Below are positions 26,041 through 34,986 of a stretch of DNA of 64,000 nucleotides, piece by piece; the stretch's first letter is position 1; every line of letters begins with the position of its first letter. The stretch is from positions 390,752-454,751 of the forward strand of contig JAKLFC010000002.1 of the NCBI GenBank assembly GCA_022711405.1, in the 5' to 3' direction. The stretch comes from Bacteroidota bacterium (lineage in GTDB: Bacteria; Bacteroidota; Bacteroidia; Bacteroidales; JAGONC01). The notes under the pieces were generated by a model, which was not told the DNA's origin, made no database searches, and saw only the letters and a list, made by a program, of their open reading frames with translations. Made by a program: the position numbers and the translations under genes.

Positions 26041-27879
26041 TTACTCGACGGTGACCGATTTTGCCAGGTTGCGGGGCTGATCAACGTCGCAACCCCTCAG
26101 AATGGCCATGTGGTACGAAAGCAGCTGAAGAGGGATGGTTGCCAGCAGCGGGACCAGCAATTCTTCTGTCTCCGGTATTTCGATCACGTAGTCGGCCTGT
26201 TCTCTCACAAGGCTGTCGCCCCTGGTTACGATGGCGATGATCTTTCCCTTGCGGGACTTGATTTCCATAATATTGGTGACTACTTTATCGTAGGTTCCTT
26301 TGTTGGTGGCCAGTACCACGCAGGGCATTTCTTCGTCGATAAGGGCTATGGGGCCGTGTTTCATCTCAGCCGCCGGATAGCCTTCTGCATGGATGTAGGA
26401 GATCTCTTTGAGTTTGAGCGCGCCCTCAAGAGCCACGGGAAAGTTATAACCCCTGCCCAGGTACAGGAAGTTCCTGACATGGCTGTAGTTCCTGGCAATC
26501 TCAAGGATCCGTTCGTTCAGCTCCAGCACTTTTTCAATCTTTTCGGGGATCTTGTCGAGTTCACGGATGATCTGAAAGAACCGCGAATGGGTGATGGTTC
26601 CCTTGGCTTTGGCTATTTCGAGGGCCAACAGGGTAAGAATGGAAACCTGTGCCGTAAAGGCCTTGGTGGATGCCACCCCGATCTCCGGACCCGCGTGGGT
26701 GTAAGATCCGGCGTGACTTTCTCGGGCGATGCTGGATCCCACCACGTTGCAGATCCCAAGGATGGTGGCACCTTTGGATTTGGCCAGCTGAATGGCAGCC
26801 AGGGTGTCGGCCGTTTCTCCCGACTGGGATATGGCAATGACAATATCTTTTTCCGACAGGATCGGGTTGCGATAACGAAATTCTGAGGCATATTCCACTT
26901 CCACGGGGATCCGGGCAAGCTCTTCGATCAGATACTCTCCAACCAGTCCTGCATGCCACGATGTTCCGCAGCCCACGATGATGATCCGCCTGGCATGTAT
27001 CAGCTTCTGAAGGTAATCCCTGATTCCCCCGAGGGAAATGATGCCGTTGTCAATGTCAAGACGGCCCCTCATGCTGTCTCTGACCGAAACAGGCTGTTCG
27101 AAGATCTCCTTGAGCATGAAATGGGCAAAACCACCCTTTTCCAGTGCACTCAGGTTCATTTCAAGCTTCTGGATATAAGGGATCTTGTCGGCATTCTTAA
27201 TGGTCTTGATCTTCAGATCCTCATTTCTTCTAATGATGGCGATCTCTTCATCATTCAGGTAGACCACATCCTTGGTGTATTCCACGATAGGGGTTGCATC
27301 CGAGGCCAGAAAATATTCGCCTTTACCGATCCCGATGACCAGCGGACTGCTCTTACGGGCGGCCACCAGCATGTCGGGTTCATTCCGGGAGATCACGACG
27401 ATCGCATAGGCCCCGATCACCTGATTCAGCGCCTGTTGTACTGCCTCCACAAGACTGACCCGGCCGTTATTCAGAATGTCTTCGATCAGTTGTATCAATA
27501 CCTCGGTGTCTGTTTCACTGCGGAATATGTACCCTCTTTCCTGCAGGATCTTTTTCAATGTGGCATAGTTCTCAATGATCCCGTTATGAATGATGGCCAG
27601 GTTCTCCGACTGTGAGAAATGAGGGTGGGCATTCACATCGTTGGGGAGTCCGTGCGTGGCCCATCGCGTATGGGCGATTCCAACGGTTCCCGTCACAGGA
27701 AGGTTTTCGATCCGTTGGGCGAGAGTGGCAACCTTTCCCTGATTCTTGTAAAGATGGATGGTTTCGTTGATGATTGCGATTCCCGCGCTGTCGTATCCCC
27801 GGTATTCAAGACGGCGAAGGCCGTTGATAAGAATGGGACAGGCCTGCTGATGACCCAGATAAGCGACAATACCACACAT
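26041..27879 (-). CDS. glmS: Glutamine-fructose-6-phosphate aminotransferase (isomerizing)
   Basis: Makes glucosamine 6-phosphate from fructose 6-phosphate and glutamine, the first step to UDP-GlcNAc for peptidoglycan and lipopolysaccharide. The 612-residue length is normal. The N-terminal Ntn glutaminase starts MCGIVAYLG with catalytic Cys2; two SIS domains follow (GCGTSWHAG, SQSGETADT, STKAFTAQ) and the C-terminus ends DQPRNLAKSVTVE. No glmS ribozyme is visible upstream. It is the last gene of the minus-strand glycogen synthase-DUF4270-glmS run. Confidence 0.98.
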   Translation of the reverse strand: MCGIVAYLGHQQACPILINGLRRLEYRGYDSAGIAIINETIHLYKNQGKVATLAQRIENLPVTGTVGIAHTRWATHGLPNDVNAHPHFSQSENLAIIHNGIIENYATLKKILQERGYIFRSETDTEVLIQLIEDILNNGRVSLVEAVQQALNQVIGAYAIVVISRNEPDMLVAARKSSPLVIGIGKGEYFLASDATPIVEYTKDVVYLNDEEIAIIRRNEDLKIKTIKNADKIPYIQKLEMNLSALEKGGFAHFMLKEIFEQPVSVRDSMRGRLDIDNGIISLGGIRDYLQKLIHARRIIIVGCGTSWHAGLVGEYLIEELARIPVEVEYASEFRYRNPILSEKDIVIAISQSGETADTLAAIQLAKSKGATILGICNVVGSSIARESHAGSYTHAGPEIGVASTKAFTAQVSILTLLALEIAKAKGTITHSRFFQIIRELDKIPEKIEKVLELNERILEIARNYSHVRNFLYLGRGYNFPVALEGALKLKEISYIHAEGYPAAEMKHGPIALIDEEMPCVVLATNKGTYDKVVTNIMEIKSRKGKIIAIVTRGDSLVREQADYVIEIPETEELLVPLLATIPLQLLSYHMAILRGCDVDQPRNLAKSVTVE

Positions 27880-27910
27880 ACATGTAAACGTTTAAGCAGT
27901 ACTCACTCCA

Positions 27911-29233
27911 TTAAATATTGGGTTTTGTATAAATGAGCCGCAGTTCCATCCTGTCAGCGGAGGTTTCCGGTCCGTTCAGGATCACCCTGGTGGCGTTCGT
28001 GGAGGCTCCGGTGGTAAAGAGATAAAGGCCGGTATTGTCCTGTTCGCCCAGGAGGACTCCCTGGATATAACGGCTGATCCTGAACCGGTAACGGGGCTTG
28101 TTGTAGTTACCGTCAAAATAATCTGCATCTTCCGACTGGTCCTCCAGGTAAAAGAGGGTGCTATCGTTCGTTCCGTACAGCGCCAGCTCCTTGGGAGGGT
28201 CGTATGGGCTTTCAGGATCCCGGTTGTAAAAGATCAGCTGCGCTTCATTGATGGCTATCTTATTGTCTTTGACCAGGTTCAGCAGGTGCGGGAATTTGAT
28301 CCTGGTCTTTACTCCGGCATTGGACTGGAGATATACCTGTTCGCTGCCAAGGGAACGATCACCCTGGAGAAGCTGCTGCCGGAAAAGTGCATCAGCCTGT
28401 TCGTATCCGGAATGGTCAAAGTGCACAAAACGAGCATTGGAGGTTGCGTTCAGGGCAATACGGTACGACAGTGAATCCTCTTCGTCGTTATGATAGTACA
28501 GATTGATGCGTGAGATATTGGCATAAAAATTAAAATACAGCAGGGCACCCACCCCGGGAGCGGTGGCTATATCGTCGGGTAGGATGGCCAGTCCTTTGAA
28601 ATATTCCTTGAACGAACTGTTGCTGTCAACGGCTGTTGAGGGTGCAGTAAGGATCTTGTCTCCAAGGGCCGGGGGCATGGTAAACCGCAGATGGGGTTCG
28701 TAATAAGTGGTATCGATCAATACCGAATCGTTGGGATGAGGGGCGAACGTATACGATGCCAGTTCAGTGGCATCGTATGTCACTGTCTGGAAAGAATAGT
28801 AGACGGTGTCAAGGTAAAGGTTCTCTGTTATTTCGTACAGCCGGATGGTCTGAGTGGCGGTGGTGTCACCGTAGTAACCTGTATATTGCAGGGAAAACAC
28901 CAGGGAATCGCACTGGGGATTGGTACCGAAATCAGGATTGGTGGTCGACAGGCTGATCTGGGTGAAGATGGCGGCCGAGGTCTTTCCGAATACCGGATCA
29001 TAGAATGAGCCCAGCAGGTTGTACGTGGTTTCGTCGGTACGGATGGAATCTTCCAGCTCGGAGTAAGCCACCACGGTGACCGTGTCGCAGAAAACCACTT
29101 CCAGCGGATTGTTTTCCACAAGGTCAAATCCAAGGGTCTGTGGATCTTTTTTACAGGAGGTAAAAAATGAAAACAGCAGAACGATTCCTGCGGCAGCCAG
29201 GATGATACAGGAGGTAGTAGGTTTCAAATTCAT
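27911..29233 (-). CDS. DUF4270 family lipoprotein
   Basis: A 440-residue Bacteroidota lipoprotein. The signal sequence ends with FSFFTSCKKDP, giving a lipidated Cys near residue 27. The body is rich in aromatic and beta-strand patterns and has no catalytic motif I recognise. The frame starts at ATG 29245, but ATG 29233 gives a more usual signal length. It lies between glycogen synthase (38 bp) and glmS (31 bp), a gene order I recall as common in Bacteroidota, so it may belong to carbohydrate or surface metabolism. Function unknown. Confidence 0.85.
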   Translation of the reverse strand: MNLKPTTSCIILAAAGIVLLFSFFTSCKKDPQTLGFDLVENNPLEVVFCDTVTVVAYSELEDSIRTDETTYNLLGSFYDPVFGKTSAAIFTQISLSTTNPDFGTNPQCDSLVFSLQYTGYYGDTTATQTIRLYEITENLYLDTVYYSFQTVTYDATELASYTFAPHPNDSVLIDTTYYEPHLRFTMPPALGDKILTAPSTAVDSNSSFKEYFKGLAILPDDIATAPGVGALLYFNFYANISRINLYYHNDEEDSLSYRIALNATSNARFVHFDHSGYEQADALFRQQLLQGDRSLGSEQVYLQSNAGVKTRIKFPHLLNLVKDNKIAINEAQLIFYNRDPESPYDPPKELALYGTNDSTLFYLEDQSEDADYFDGNYNKPRYRFRISRYIQGVLLGEQDNTGLYLFTTGASTNATRVILNGPETSADRMELRLIYTKPNI

Positions 29234-29271
29234 TGGATTCTGCACCAGAACGGTAAATATGCCGGATTATT

Positions 29272-30096
29272 TTACTTGGCCGTGAACTCTTTGGAAAGAA
29301 TCCTGTCATAGAATTCCGAATAGGCATCCACACACTGATCGAGGGGGATGTAGTTCAGATAGGGCTTATTGACCGAAGTCAGGTGCTCCAGAATTTCAGG
29401 ATTCATTTTTTCACTTCCCAGGATCACGGCATCCGAATAATGAATCGCTCCCTTGGTGACATTGAGGTAGGTTGGCTCCCTGTAGTGTTTCAGATCTTCA
29501 CTGGTGATCCCGTCCATCTTCAGTTTTTTATGGAAGTCCTTTTTAAAGGTTCCCGGGAAATCGTCGTTGTACACAGAATAAATGACCCTGGTTTCGCTGA
29601 AGAGGGGATTTTCGCGGAAGGCCCGTTTGATGTAAAGAGGGATCAGACTGGTCATCCAACCGTGACAGTGAACGATATCGGGACTCCATCCCAGTTTTTT
29701 CACGGTTTCCAGGACGCCCCGGGAATAAAATATGGCCCGTTCATCGTTATCTTCAAAAAATCCCCCATCCTTATCGGTAAATGTAGCCTTTCTTTGGAAA
29801 TAATCTTCATTATCAATGAAGTAGATCTGCATCCGGGCGGATTGAATGGAAGCGACCTTTATGATCAGCGGGTGGTCGGTGTCGTCAATGATGAGATTCA
29901 TTCCCGAAAGACGGATCACTTCATGCAACTGGTTTCGCCTTTCGTTGATATTTCCGTACCGGGGCATGAATGTGCGGATCTCCTTACCCCTTTCCTGGAT
30001 TCCCTGGGGTAGAAAGCGCCCCACCTTACCCATGTGACTTTCTTTGAGATAAGGCGTAATCTCCTGATTGACAAACAAAACCTTGATTTTTTCCAT
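29272..30096 (-). CDS. Single-domain glycogen/starch synthase-like protein (GT5 N-terminal domain)
   Basis: A 274-residue protein matching the N-terminal half of glycogen synthase (ADP-glucose type): KVLFVNQEITPYLKESHMGKV-like start, where the usual motif is KxGGLxDV, and VHCHGWMTSLIPLYIK. Full glycogen synthases are about 480 residues; the C-terminal GT-B nucleotide-sugar domain is absent and the reading frame ends cleanly, so this is a lineage-specific short form, not a visible truncation. The GGL glycine loop is altered to HMGKV, so normal catalysis is doubtful. It heads the DUF4270-glmS operon. ATG 30096 is chosen; an in-frame ATG at 30126 is possible but touches the promoter. Confidence 0.82.
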   Translation of the reverse strand: MEKIKVLFVNQEITPYLKESHMGKVGRFLPQGIQERGKEIRTFMPRYGNINERRNQLHEVIRLSGMNLIIDDTDHPLIIKVASIQSARMQIYFIDNEDYFQRKATFTDKDGGFFEDNDERAIFYSRGVLETVKKLGWSPDIVHCHGWMTSLIPLYIKRAFRENPLFSETRVIYSVYNDDFPGTFKKDFHKKLKMDGITSEDLKHYREPTYLNVTKGAIHYSDAVILGSEKMNPEILEHLTSVNKPYLNYIPLDQCVDAYSEFYDRILSKEFTAK

Positions 30097-30123
30097 AGGC
30101 CGGGGATTTTTCGAAAGGGTCTG

Positions 30124-30154
30124 CAAAGGTAGTAATTTTTTTTCACATTTTCAA
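30124..30154 (-). promoter_or_regulatory. Full Bacteroidota promoter (TTG-N20-TACCTTTG) for the glycogen synthase-DUF4270-glmS operon
   Basis: On the minus strand TTG (30152-30154) is followed after 20 bp by TACCTTTG (30124-30131), a good fit to the TTG / TAnnTTTG promoter. It lies 27 bp upstream of the preferred start. Confidence 0.65.
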
Positions 30155-30310
30155 CCAGCTACCTGCTTTGCGATTCTTTTCATATTGGTATTCAGATAAA
30201 TCATCGTGCGATTTCAGTTGCAGGCAGGTGATATCGGTTACGGCACGGGCATCCGGGGACAGCCGTATAAAATAAACCTGCTGCCATTCCAGGGGTAAAT
30301 AAAAATCATT

Positions 30311-30318
30311 TATTTTTG
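30311..30318 (+). promoter_or_regulatory. Bacteroidota -7 promoter element (TATTTTTG) for proline dehydrogenase
   Basis: TATTTTTG fits TAnnTTTG, 43 bp before the proline dehydrogenase start. The remaining bases of this 235-bp divergent gap show no gene. Confidence 0.45.
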
Positions 30319-30361
30319 TCTGTTATTTTATTAACAATAGTTTCACATAAAATCAGAAGGT

Positions 30362-31273
30362 ATGATCAATAAGATGATTGCTGCAATGTTGCCTTATTTC
30401 CCGAAGAAATTCGTCTGGATTTTTTCCAAAAAATATATAGCGGGAGAGACGCTGGACGATGCCATCCGGGTGTCGAAGGAGCTCAATGCAAATGGCATTA
30501 TGGTTACCATGGATGTGCTGGGAGAGTTCATCACCAGCCTGGATCAGGCTGAAGAAAATAAAGTGGAATACCTGAACGTGGTGGATGTGATTCATAAAAG
30601 CGGGATCAACGGAAATCTTTCCGTAAAACCCACCATGTTTGGTCTGTTGCTGGACCAGGAGGTATGTTATCGTAAGATCCGTGAAATCGTTGAGCGGGCA
30701 GCGAAATACAATAATTTCATCCGGATCGACATGGAGGATTCGCAGTGCACGGATATGGAGATAGCCCTTTTTCGCCGTCTGAAACGCGAATTTCCGAAGA
30801 ATGTCGGCCTGGTGGTGCAGGCATACCTTAAGCGCACGGGCAAAGATCTTGAGGATCTGATGGACCTGCACAGCAAGGAGGTGCCTCTTAATTACAGGCT
30901 TTGCAAGGGAATCTATGTGGAACCTGCCGAGATTGCCTATAAAAAGTACCAGGAGGTCAATCAGCATTATCTGGATAACCTGGAGTTTATGTTCCGTAAT
31001 GGCGTCTACCCCGGCATTGCCACCCATGATATTCCCCTGATCGAAGGGGCATTGCGCCTGATCGAGAAATATAATGTCCCACGGGACAAGTATGAGTTTC
31101 AGATGCTGTACGGTGTCACCCCCGAGCGCAGGAGAGCGCTGGTGGAGAAAGGCCACCCCATGCGTGTTTACGTTCCCTACGGGAAACAATGGTTTGGGTA
31201 CTCAACCCGCCGGCTGAAGGAGAATCCCAAGATGGCCATGCAGATCATCAAGGCCATCTTTGTAAGAAATTAA
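30362..31273 (+). CDS. Proline dehydrogenase (monofunctional, PutA-like)
   Basis: FAD enzyme oxidising L-proline to pyrroline-5-carboxylate. The 303-residue product fits the short monofunctional class with the (beta/alpha)8 barrel: NLSVKPTMFG, FIRIDMEDS, RLCKGIYVEP, IATHD and the C-terminal substrate motif YGKQWFGYSTRRLKE-like (YxxRRxxE). No pyrroline-5-carboxylate dehydrogenase is adjacent. It converges on the first Xaa-Pro peptidase gene; proline-releasing peptidases and proline oxidation together could form a proline-utilisation neighbourhood, which is inference. Confidence 0.93.
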   Translation: MINKMIAAMLPYFPKKFVWIFSKKYIAGETLDDAIRVSKELNANGIMVTMDVLGEFITSLDQAEENKVEYLNVVDVIHKSGINGNLSVKPTMFGLLLDQEVCYRKIREIVERAAKYNNFIRIDMEDSQCTDMEIALFRRLKREFPKNVGLVVQAYLKRTGKDLEDLMDLHSKEVPLNYRLCKGIYVEPAEIAYKKYQEVNQHYLDNLEFMFRNGVYPGIATHDIPLIEGALRLIEKYNVPRDKYEFQMLYGVTPERRRALVEKGHPMRVYVPYGKQWFGYSTRRLKENPKMAMQIIKAIFVRN

Positions 31274-31286
31274 GGTTGACAGATGA

Positions 31287-32675
31287 TTACGGTCTTACGG
31301 TCGTTTCGATCTCTTTCACCGTTTTTGGGATGGGTCTGCCCAATACCTTGTGCCCTTCTGGTGTCACCAGGACGTCATCTTCGATACGGACACCTCCGAT
31401 TTCCATATAGCCGGCTATTTTTTCATAGTTGATGAACTGTGTGAATTTCTTTTCAGCTTTCCACTGTTCGATCAGTTCCGGTATAAAATAGATACCCGGC
31501 TCGACGGTCAGTACGTACCCCGGGATCAGGGTTTTCGCCATACGCAGGTAGGCCAGTCCGAACTGGTCGCTGCGTTGCACTGTATGGTCGTAGCCGACGT
31601 AGTTTTCCCCCAGCCCCTCCATGTCATGAACATCAAGTCCGAGCATATGGCCCAGTCCATGGGGAAAGAACAGCGCATGGGCTCCGTTGGCCACGGCTTC
31701 ATCCACATTCCCCTTCATCAGGCCGATCTCTTTCAGGCCCTGGGCGATGGTTCGGGCAGCCAGCAGGTGTATGCTTTTAAACGTGACCCCGGGTTTCATG
31801 GCTTCTATACCGGCGAGGTTTGCATTCAGCACGACCTGATAGATTTCTTTTTGTTTTGATGAGAATGTACCGCCCACCGGTACTGTCCGGGTGATATCGC
31901 TTGCATAGTGCATCGGGCTTTCCGATCCGGCATCCATCACCAGCATTCGGTTGGGTACCAGTTTGTTGCCATGTTTATGATTGTGCAGGGTCTGTCCGTT
32001 GATCGAAAGGATGACCGGGAATGATACCGGATTGCCTCCTGCCACAGAGATCCCCTCCATTACTCCCACGATTTCACGTTCATATACCCCCGGGTGGGCC
32101 ATTTTCATTCCGGTGGTGAACATATCATAGGCAATTCCGACAGCCTTTTCGATCTCTGCCACCTCGAACCGGTCTTTCACCGAGCGCAGCTCTATCACCG
32201 CGCGGATCAGCTCCGGAGAAGCGTAATCGTTCACGCGAGAATGGATCAGTCCCAGCAGTTTATGGTACAGGATCACCTGTTCGCCACGGTAGGTGGGCAG
32301 GAAATGGATCTTTCGTCCCGATTTTATGGCGGTGGCCACCAATTCGGCCGCCTTGCCGAAGGCAGCTGTGTTTTCTACGCCCACCTCTGAAGCCAGGTCT
32401 TTAATGGCAGGCTGTGGCCCCATCCAGATGATGTCTTCCATATCGGTGTCATTACCGAAAATGTATTCCCTGTGGTTATCTACATCCACGATACCGATGA
32501 GGTCGGGCTGGTCAAGGCCGAAAAAGTACAGGAAATTGCTGTCCTGCCTGAAATGATAGGTATTTGCCGGATAATTCATGGCTGCTTCTGTGTTCCCCGG
32601 AATCAGGATGATACCGGAACGGATCTTTGCCGAAAGCTTCTTGCGCCGGCTGATGTAAAGGGTTTTGCTGAACAT
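31287..32675 (-). CDS. Xaa-Pro aminopeptidase-like M24 peptidase (paralogue 1)
   Basis: Cleaves N-terminal residues before proline. A 462-residue protein with an N-terminal AMP_N domain (NYPANTYHFRQDSNFLYFFG) and a pita-bread M24 core. Metal ligands are visible: Asp in MDAGSESP, Asp in SDITRTVP, His in HGLGHMLGLDVHD, Glu in TVEPGIYF and Glu in RIEDDVL. It stands in tandem with a second M24 gene of the same orientation; the two are only distantly alike, so this is an old duplication or two subfamilies. The spacer between them carries tandem repeats. Confidence 0.92.
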   Translation of the reverse strand: MFSKTLYISRRKKLSAKIRSGIILIPGNTEAAMNYPANTYHFRQDSNFLYFFGLDQPDLIGIVDVDNHREYIFGNDTDMEDIIWMGPQPAIKDLASEVGVENTAAFGKAAELVATAIKSGRKIHFLPTYRGEQVILYHKLLGLIHSRVNDYASPELIRAVIELRSVKDRFEVAEIEKAVGIAYDMFTTGMKMAHPGVYEREIVGVMEGISVAGGNPVSFPVILSINGQTLHNHKHGNKLVPNRMLVMDAGSESPMHYASDITRTVPVGGTFSSKQKEIYQVVLNANLAGIEAMKPGVTFKSIHLLAARTIAQGLKEIGLMKGNVDEAVANGAHALFFPHGLGHMLGLDVHDMEGLGENYVGYDHTVQRSDQFGLAYLRMAKTLIPGYVLTVEPGIYFIPELIEQWKAEKKFTQFINYEKIAGYMEIGGVRIEDDVLVTPEGHKVLGRPIPKTVKEIETTVRP

Positions 32676-32692
32676 GGTTAAATGATTTATTG

Positions 32693-32756
32693 TTAAATTG
32701 TTAAATTGTCAAATTGTTAAATTGTCAAATTGTTAAATTGTCAAATTGTTAAATTG
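32693..32756. repeat. Octamer tandem repeat TTAAATTG/TCAAATTG x8
   Basis: Eight 8-bp units, mostly alternating TTAAATTG and TCAAATTG, starting 17 bp upstream of the first M24 peptidase start. It fills most of its 5' untranslated region. Confidence 0.9.
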
Positions 32757-32800
32757 TTCAAGGGCATCAGGCTTTTAGGTTGACAGTTGCAGGTTTTGCC

Positions 32801-32838
32801 AACTGCCAACCGTCAACCGCCAACCGTCAACCGTCAAC
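32801..32838. repeat. Heptamer tandem repeat AACCGTC x5
   Basis: Five 7-bp units (AACTGCC, AACCGTC, AACCGCC, AACCGTC, AACCGTC) plus a partial AAC, ending 4 bp before the stop of the second M24 peptidase gene. An inverted pair CAGTTG/CAACTG (32784-32805) adjoins it. Confidence 0.88.
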
Positions 32839-32841
32839 TTT

Positions 32842-34128
32842 CTACCGCAGCATCAGCGCCTCGATCTCATCCGGCTCACGGGGTATGGATGCCATGAGGT
32901 CGACCGGTTTATCATCCACCAGGATATCGTCTTCAATGCGGATGCCGATCCCTTCTTCGGGTATGTACAGTCCAGGCTCGAGCGTCAGCACCATTCCCTT
33001 TTTGAATGTTGCGTATTTGCTGCCGACATCATGGACATCCAGTCCGATCGGATGGCACACCCCGTGCATCAGGTATTTGAAATACAGCGGTTTATCCGGA
33101 TCCTGCCGGTCGACCTGTTCCTGACTGAAAAGGCCAAGTCCGATCATTTCTTTTTCCATGAGCTTATGGGTTTCCCGTGTCACAAAGTCGGAACTGTTCC
33201 CGGGCACGAAGAAGGAGGTTGCATGCTTCATAACCCGGAGCACAGCTTCATAACATTGCCGCTGGCGCGACGAGAACCTGCCGTTTACGGGGATGGTACG
33301 GGTGCAGTCGGCGATATAGTTCGCATATTCTGCTCCGAAGTCCATCAGCAGGAGATCGCCGTCACGGCAGCGGTCGTGATTGGCGGTATAGTGCAGGACA
33401 AGTCCGTTAGGCCCCGATCCGATGATGGGCTGGTAGGCATGGCCGCTGGAGCCGTTCCTTATGAATTCGTGGGTCATCTCCGCCTCCACCTCGTATTCCA
33501 TGATGCCGGGAGCCACAAACCGCAGCACCCTCCGGAAGGCCATTTCAGTGAGGTCACAGGCGCGCCGGATCAGCGCGATCTCCTCAGGCTCCTTCACCAG
33601 ACGCAGATCGGTCAGAAGGGGAGCAAGGCGCTCGTACCGGTGCACGGGAAAAGCATCACGGACTTTCTGTGCAAAACGCATGTCGCGCAGCGGCACCTCA
33701 TTGGTGAGCTTGATGTACTCGTTCTGGTTGAGAAAAACCACATCGGCGGAAGCCATCAGGTCGCGGAACGTGATCTCAAAATCTTCCAGCCACTGAACGT
33801 TTTCAATGCCCGAAATGGTCCTGATCTCGTTCCGGGTGTATTTATGACCGTTCCAGGTAGCGATCAGGTCATCCGACTTTAGGGTGAAGACGATCTCCCT
33901 GAGCTTCTCGCCAGGATGATCAGGACAGAGTGTCAGGATGCATTTCTCCTGATCGAGACCCGACAGGTAAAAAAGGTCGGAATTCTGACGAAAAGGGTAA
34001 TACTGATCTCCTGAACGCAGCAATTCATCATTGGAATTGACCACGACCAGCGCATTTTTGGGTAATATCGTTCTGAGCTTCCCGCGATTTCGCTTAAAAA
34101 GCTCAGAATCAATGGATTCGTATCTCAT
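32842..34128 (-). CDS. pepP: Xaa-Pro aminopeptidase (M24 family, paralogue 2)
   Basis: A 428-residue aminopeptidase P. The N-terminal AMP_N domain reads YYPFRQNSDLFYLSGLDQ; the metal site is complete with MDFGAEYANY, DCTRTIPV, HGVCHPIGLDVHDVG, TLEPGLYI and RIEDDIL. It is closer to the classical PepP form than paralogue 1. It begins the minus-strand pair and is divergent from sdhC; no convincing promoter octamer was found in its upstream 170 bp. Confidence 0.94.
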   Translation of the reverse strand: MRYESIDSELFKRNRGKLRTILPKNALVVVNSNDELLRSGDQYYPFRQNSDLFYLSGLDQEKCILTLCPDHPGEKLREIVFTLKSDDLIATWNGHKYTRNEIRTISGIENVQWLEDFEITFRDLMASADVVFLNQNEYIKLTNEVPLRDMRFAQKVRDAFPVHRYERLAPLLTDLRLVKEPEEIALIRRACDLTEMAFRRVLRFVAPGIMEYEVEAEMTHEFIRNGSSGHAYQPIIGSGPNGLVLHYTANHDRCRDGDLLLMDFGAEYANYIADCTRTIPVNGRFSSRQRQCYEAVLRVMKHATSFFVPGNSSDFVTRETHKLMEKEMIGLGLFSQEQVDRQDPDKPLYFKYLMHGVCHPIGLDVHDVGSKYATFKKGMVLTLEPGLYIPEEGIGIRIEDDILVDDKPVDLMASIPREPDEIEALMLR

Positions 34129-34189
34129 ACAGTCTTGTGAAAGATTTCGCTCTGATTATTTATAATCGCTAAAAATAAATCCCCTTCAA

Positions 34190-34219
34190 TTGTTATTCAA
34201 ATAACATGTCCTAATTTTG
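34190..34219 (+). promoter_or_regulatory. Full Bacteroidota promoter (TTG-N19-TAATTTTG) for sdhCAB
   Basis: TTG (34190-34192), a 19-bp spacer and TAATTTTG (34212-34219) fit the consensus well. The sdhC start is 82 bp downstream, leaving a longer leader than elsewhere in the window. Confidence 0.65.
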
Positions 34220-34301
34220 TTCGCATCCACTTACAAAAGAACTAAATTTTCTTTAATCAGAAGATCAATCATCTATTTTTTGACACTTAAACTCAGGGGA
34301 A

Positions 34302-34970
34302 ATGATCAAGCAGTCATCCATTACAAAGAAATTCATCATGGCCTTTGCGGGGATATTCCTTGTGCTGTTCCTTCTGGTGCACCTGGGCATCAACCTGTTC
34401 ATTCTGCCCATACATGTGAATCATCAGGAGATTTTCGGGCAGGCCGTGAAATTTATGACCTCCAATCTGGTGGTAAAGGTGTTCGAGGTCGTTCTTTTTT
34501 CGACGTTCATCATCCACATGGCATACGGAGTCATCCTCCAGGTTCAGAACTGGATGGCCAGGCCCAGAAGATACAAAAAGGGGGGATGGTCTCAGACCTC
34601 TTTCTTTTCCAAGTTCATGATCCATACCGGGATCATCGTCCTGATCTTCCTGGTGATCCATTTTATCAACTTCTATTTTGTCAAACTGGGGTGGACGGCT
34701 GCTCCCAGCGGTCAGGCACCGGTTCGTGGCGACCATGATTTCTATCCTATGGCGGTCAATTTGTTTTCCAATACGCCGTATGCCATCCTGTACATTGTGT
34801 TGATCATCCTGCTGGGATTTCATCTCAGCCATGCTTTTCAGTCGGCGTTCCAGTCTCTGGGCCTGAATCACAGCAAGTACTCGCCCATCATACGTTGGAT
34901 CGGGTACCTGTACTCCATCATCGTTCCGCTTGGATTTATCTGTATACCGCTTTATTTTCTTGTTTTTTGA
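34302..34970 (+). CDS. sdhC: Succinate dehydrogenase/fumarate reductase cytochrome b subunit
   Basis: Membrane anchor of respiratory complex II. The 222-residue product has five hydrophobic helices, the single-anchor di-haem b architecture (B type) of Bacteroidota enzymes. Candidate haem-ligand histidines lie within the helices ([41 protein letters not shown]). It is followed at 17 bp by the flavoprotein gene and transferred as the standard C-A-B order. The enzyme can run as succinate:quinone oxidoreductase or fumarate reductase; sequence alone does not decide. Confidence 0.95.
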   Translation: MIKQSSITKKFIMAFAGIFLVLFLLVHLGINLFILPIHVNHQEIFGQAVKFMTSNLVVKVFEVVLFSTFIIHMAYGVILQVQNWMARPRRYKKGGWSQTSFFSKFMIHTGIIVLIFLVIHFINFYFVKLGWTAAPSGQAPVRGDHDFYPMAVNLFSNTPYAILYIVLIILLGFHLSHAFQSAFQSLGLNHSKYSPIIRWIGYLYSIIVPLGFICIPLYFLVF

Positions 34971-34986
34971 AAAAACCACAACAACA

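Noticed and set aside
27880..27910. glmS ribozyme or riboswitch upstream of glmS
   Set aside because: Only 31 bp separate glmS from the DUF4270 gene, too short for a ribozyme.
30155..30310. Possible small gene or RNA in the gap before proline dehydrogenase
   Set aside because: No open frame of note, hairpin or terminator seen apart from the promoter elements at its two ends.
30353..31189. Open frame of 278 codons antisense to proline dehydrogenase
   Set aside because: Shadow of a well-conserved enzyme; no motif of its own.
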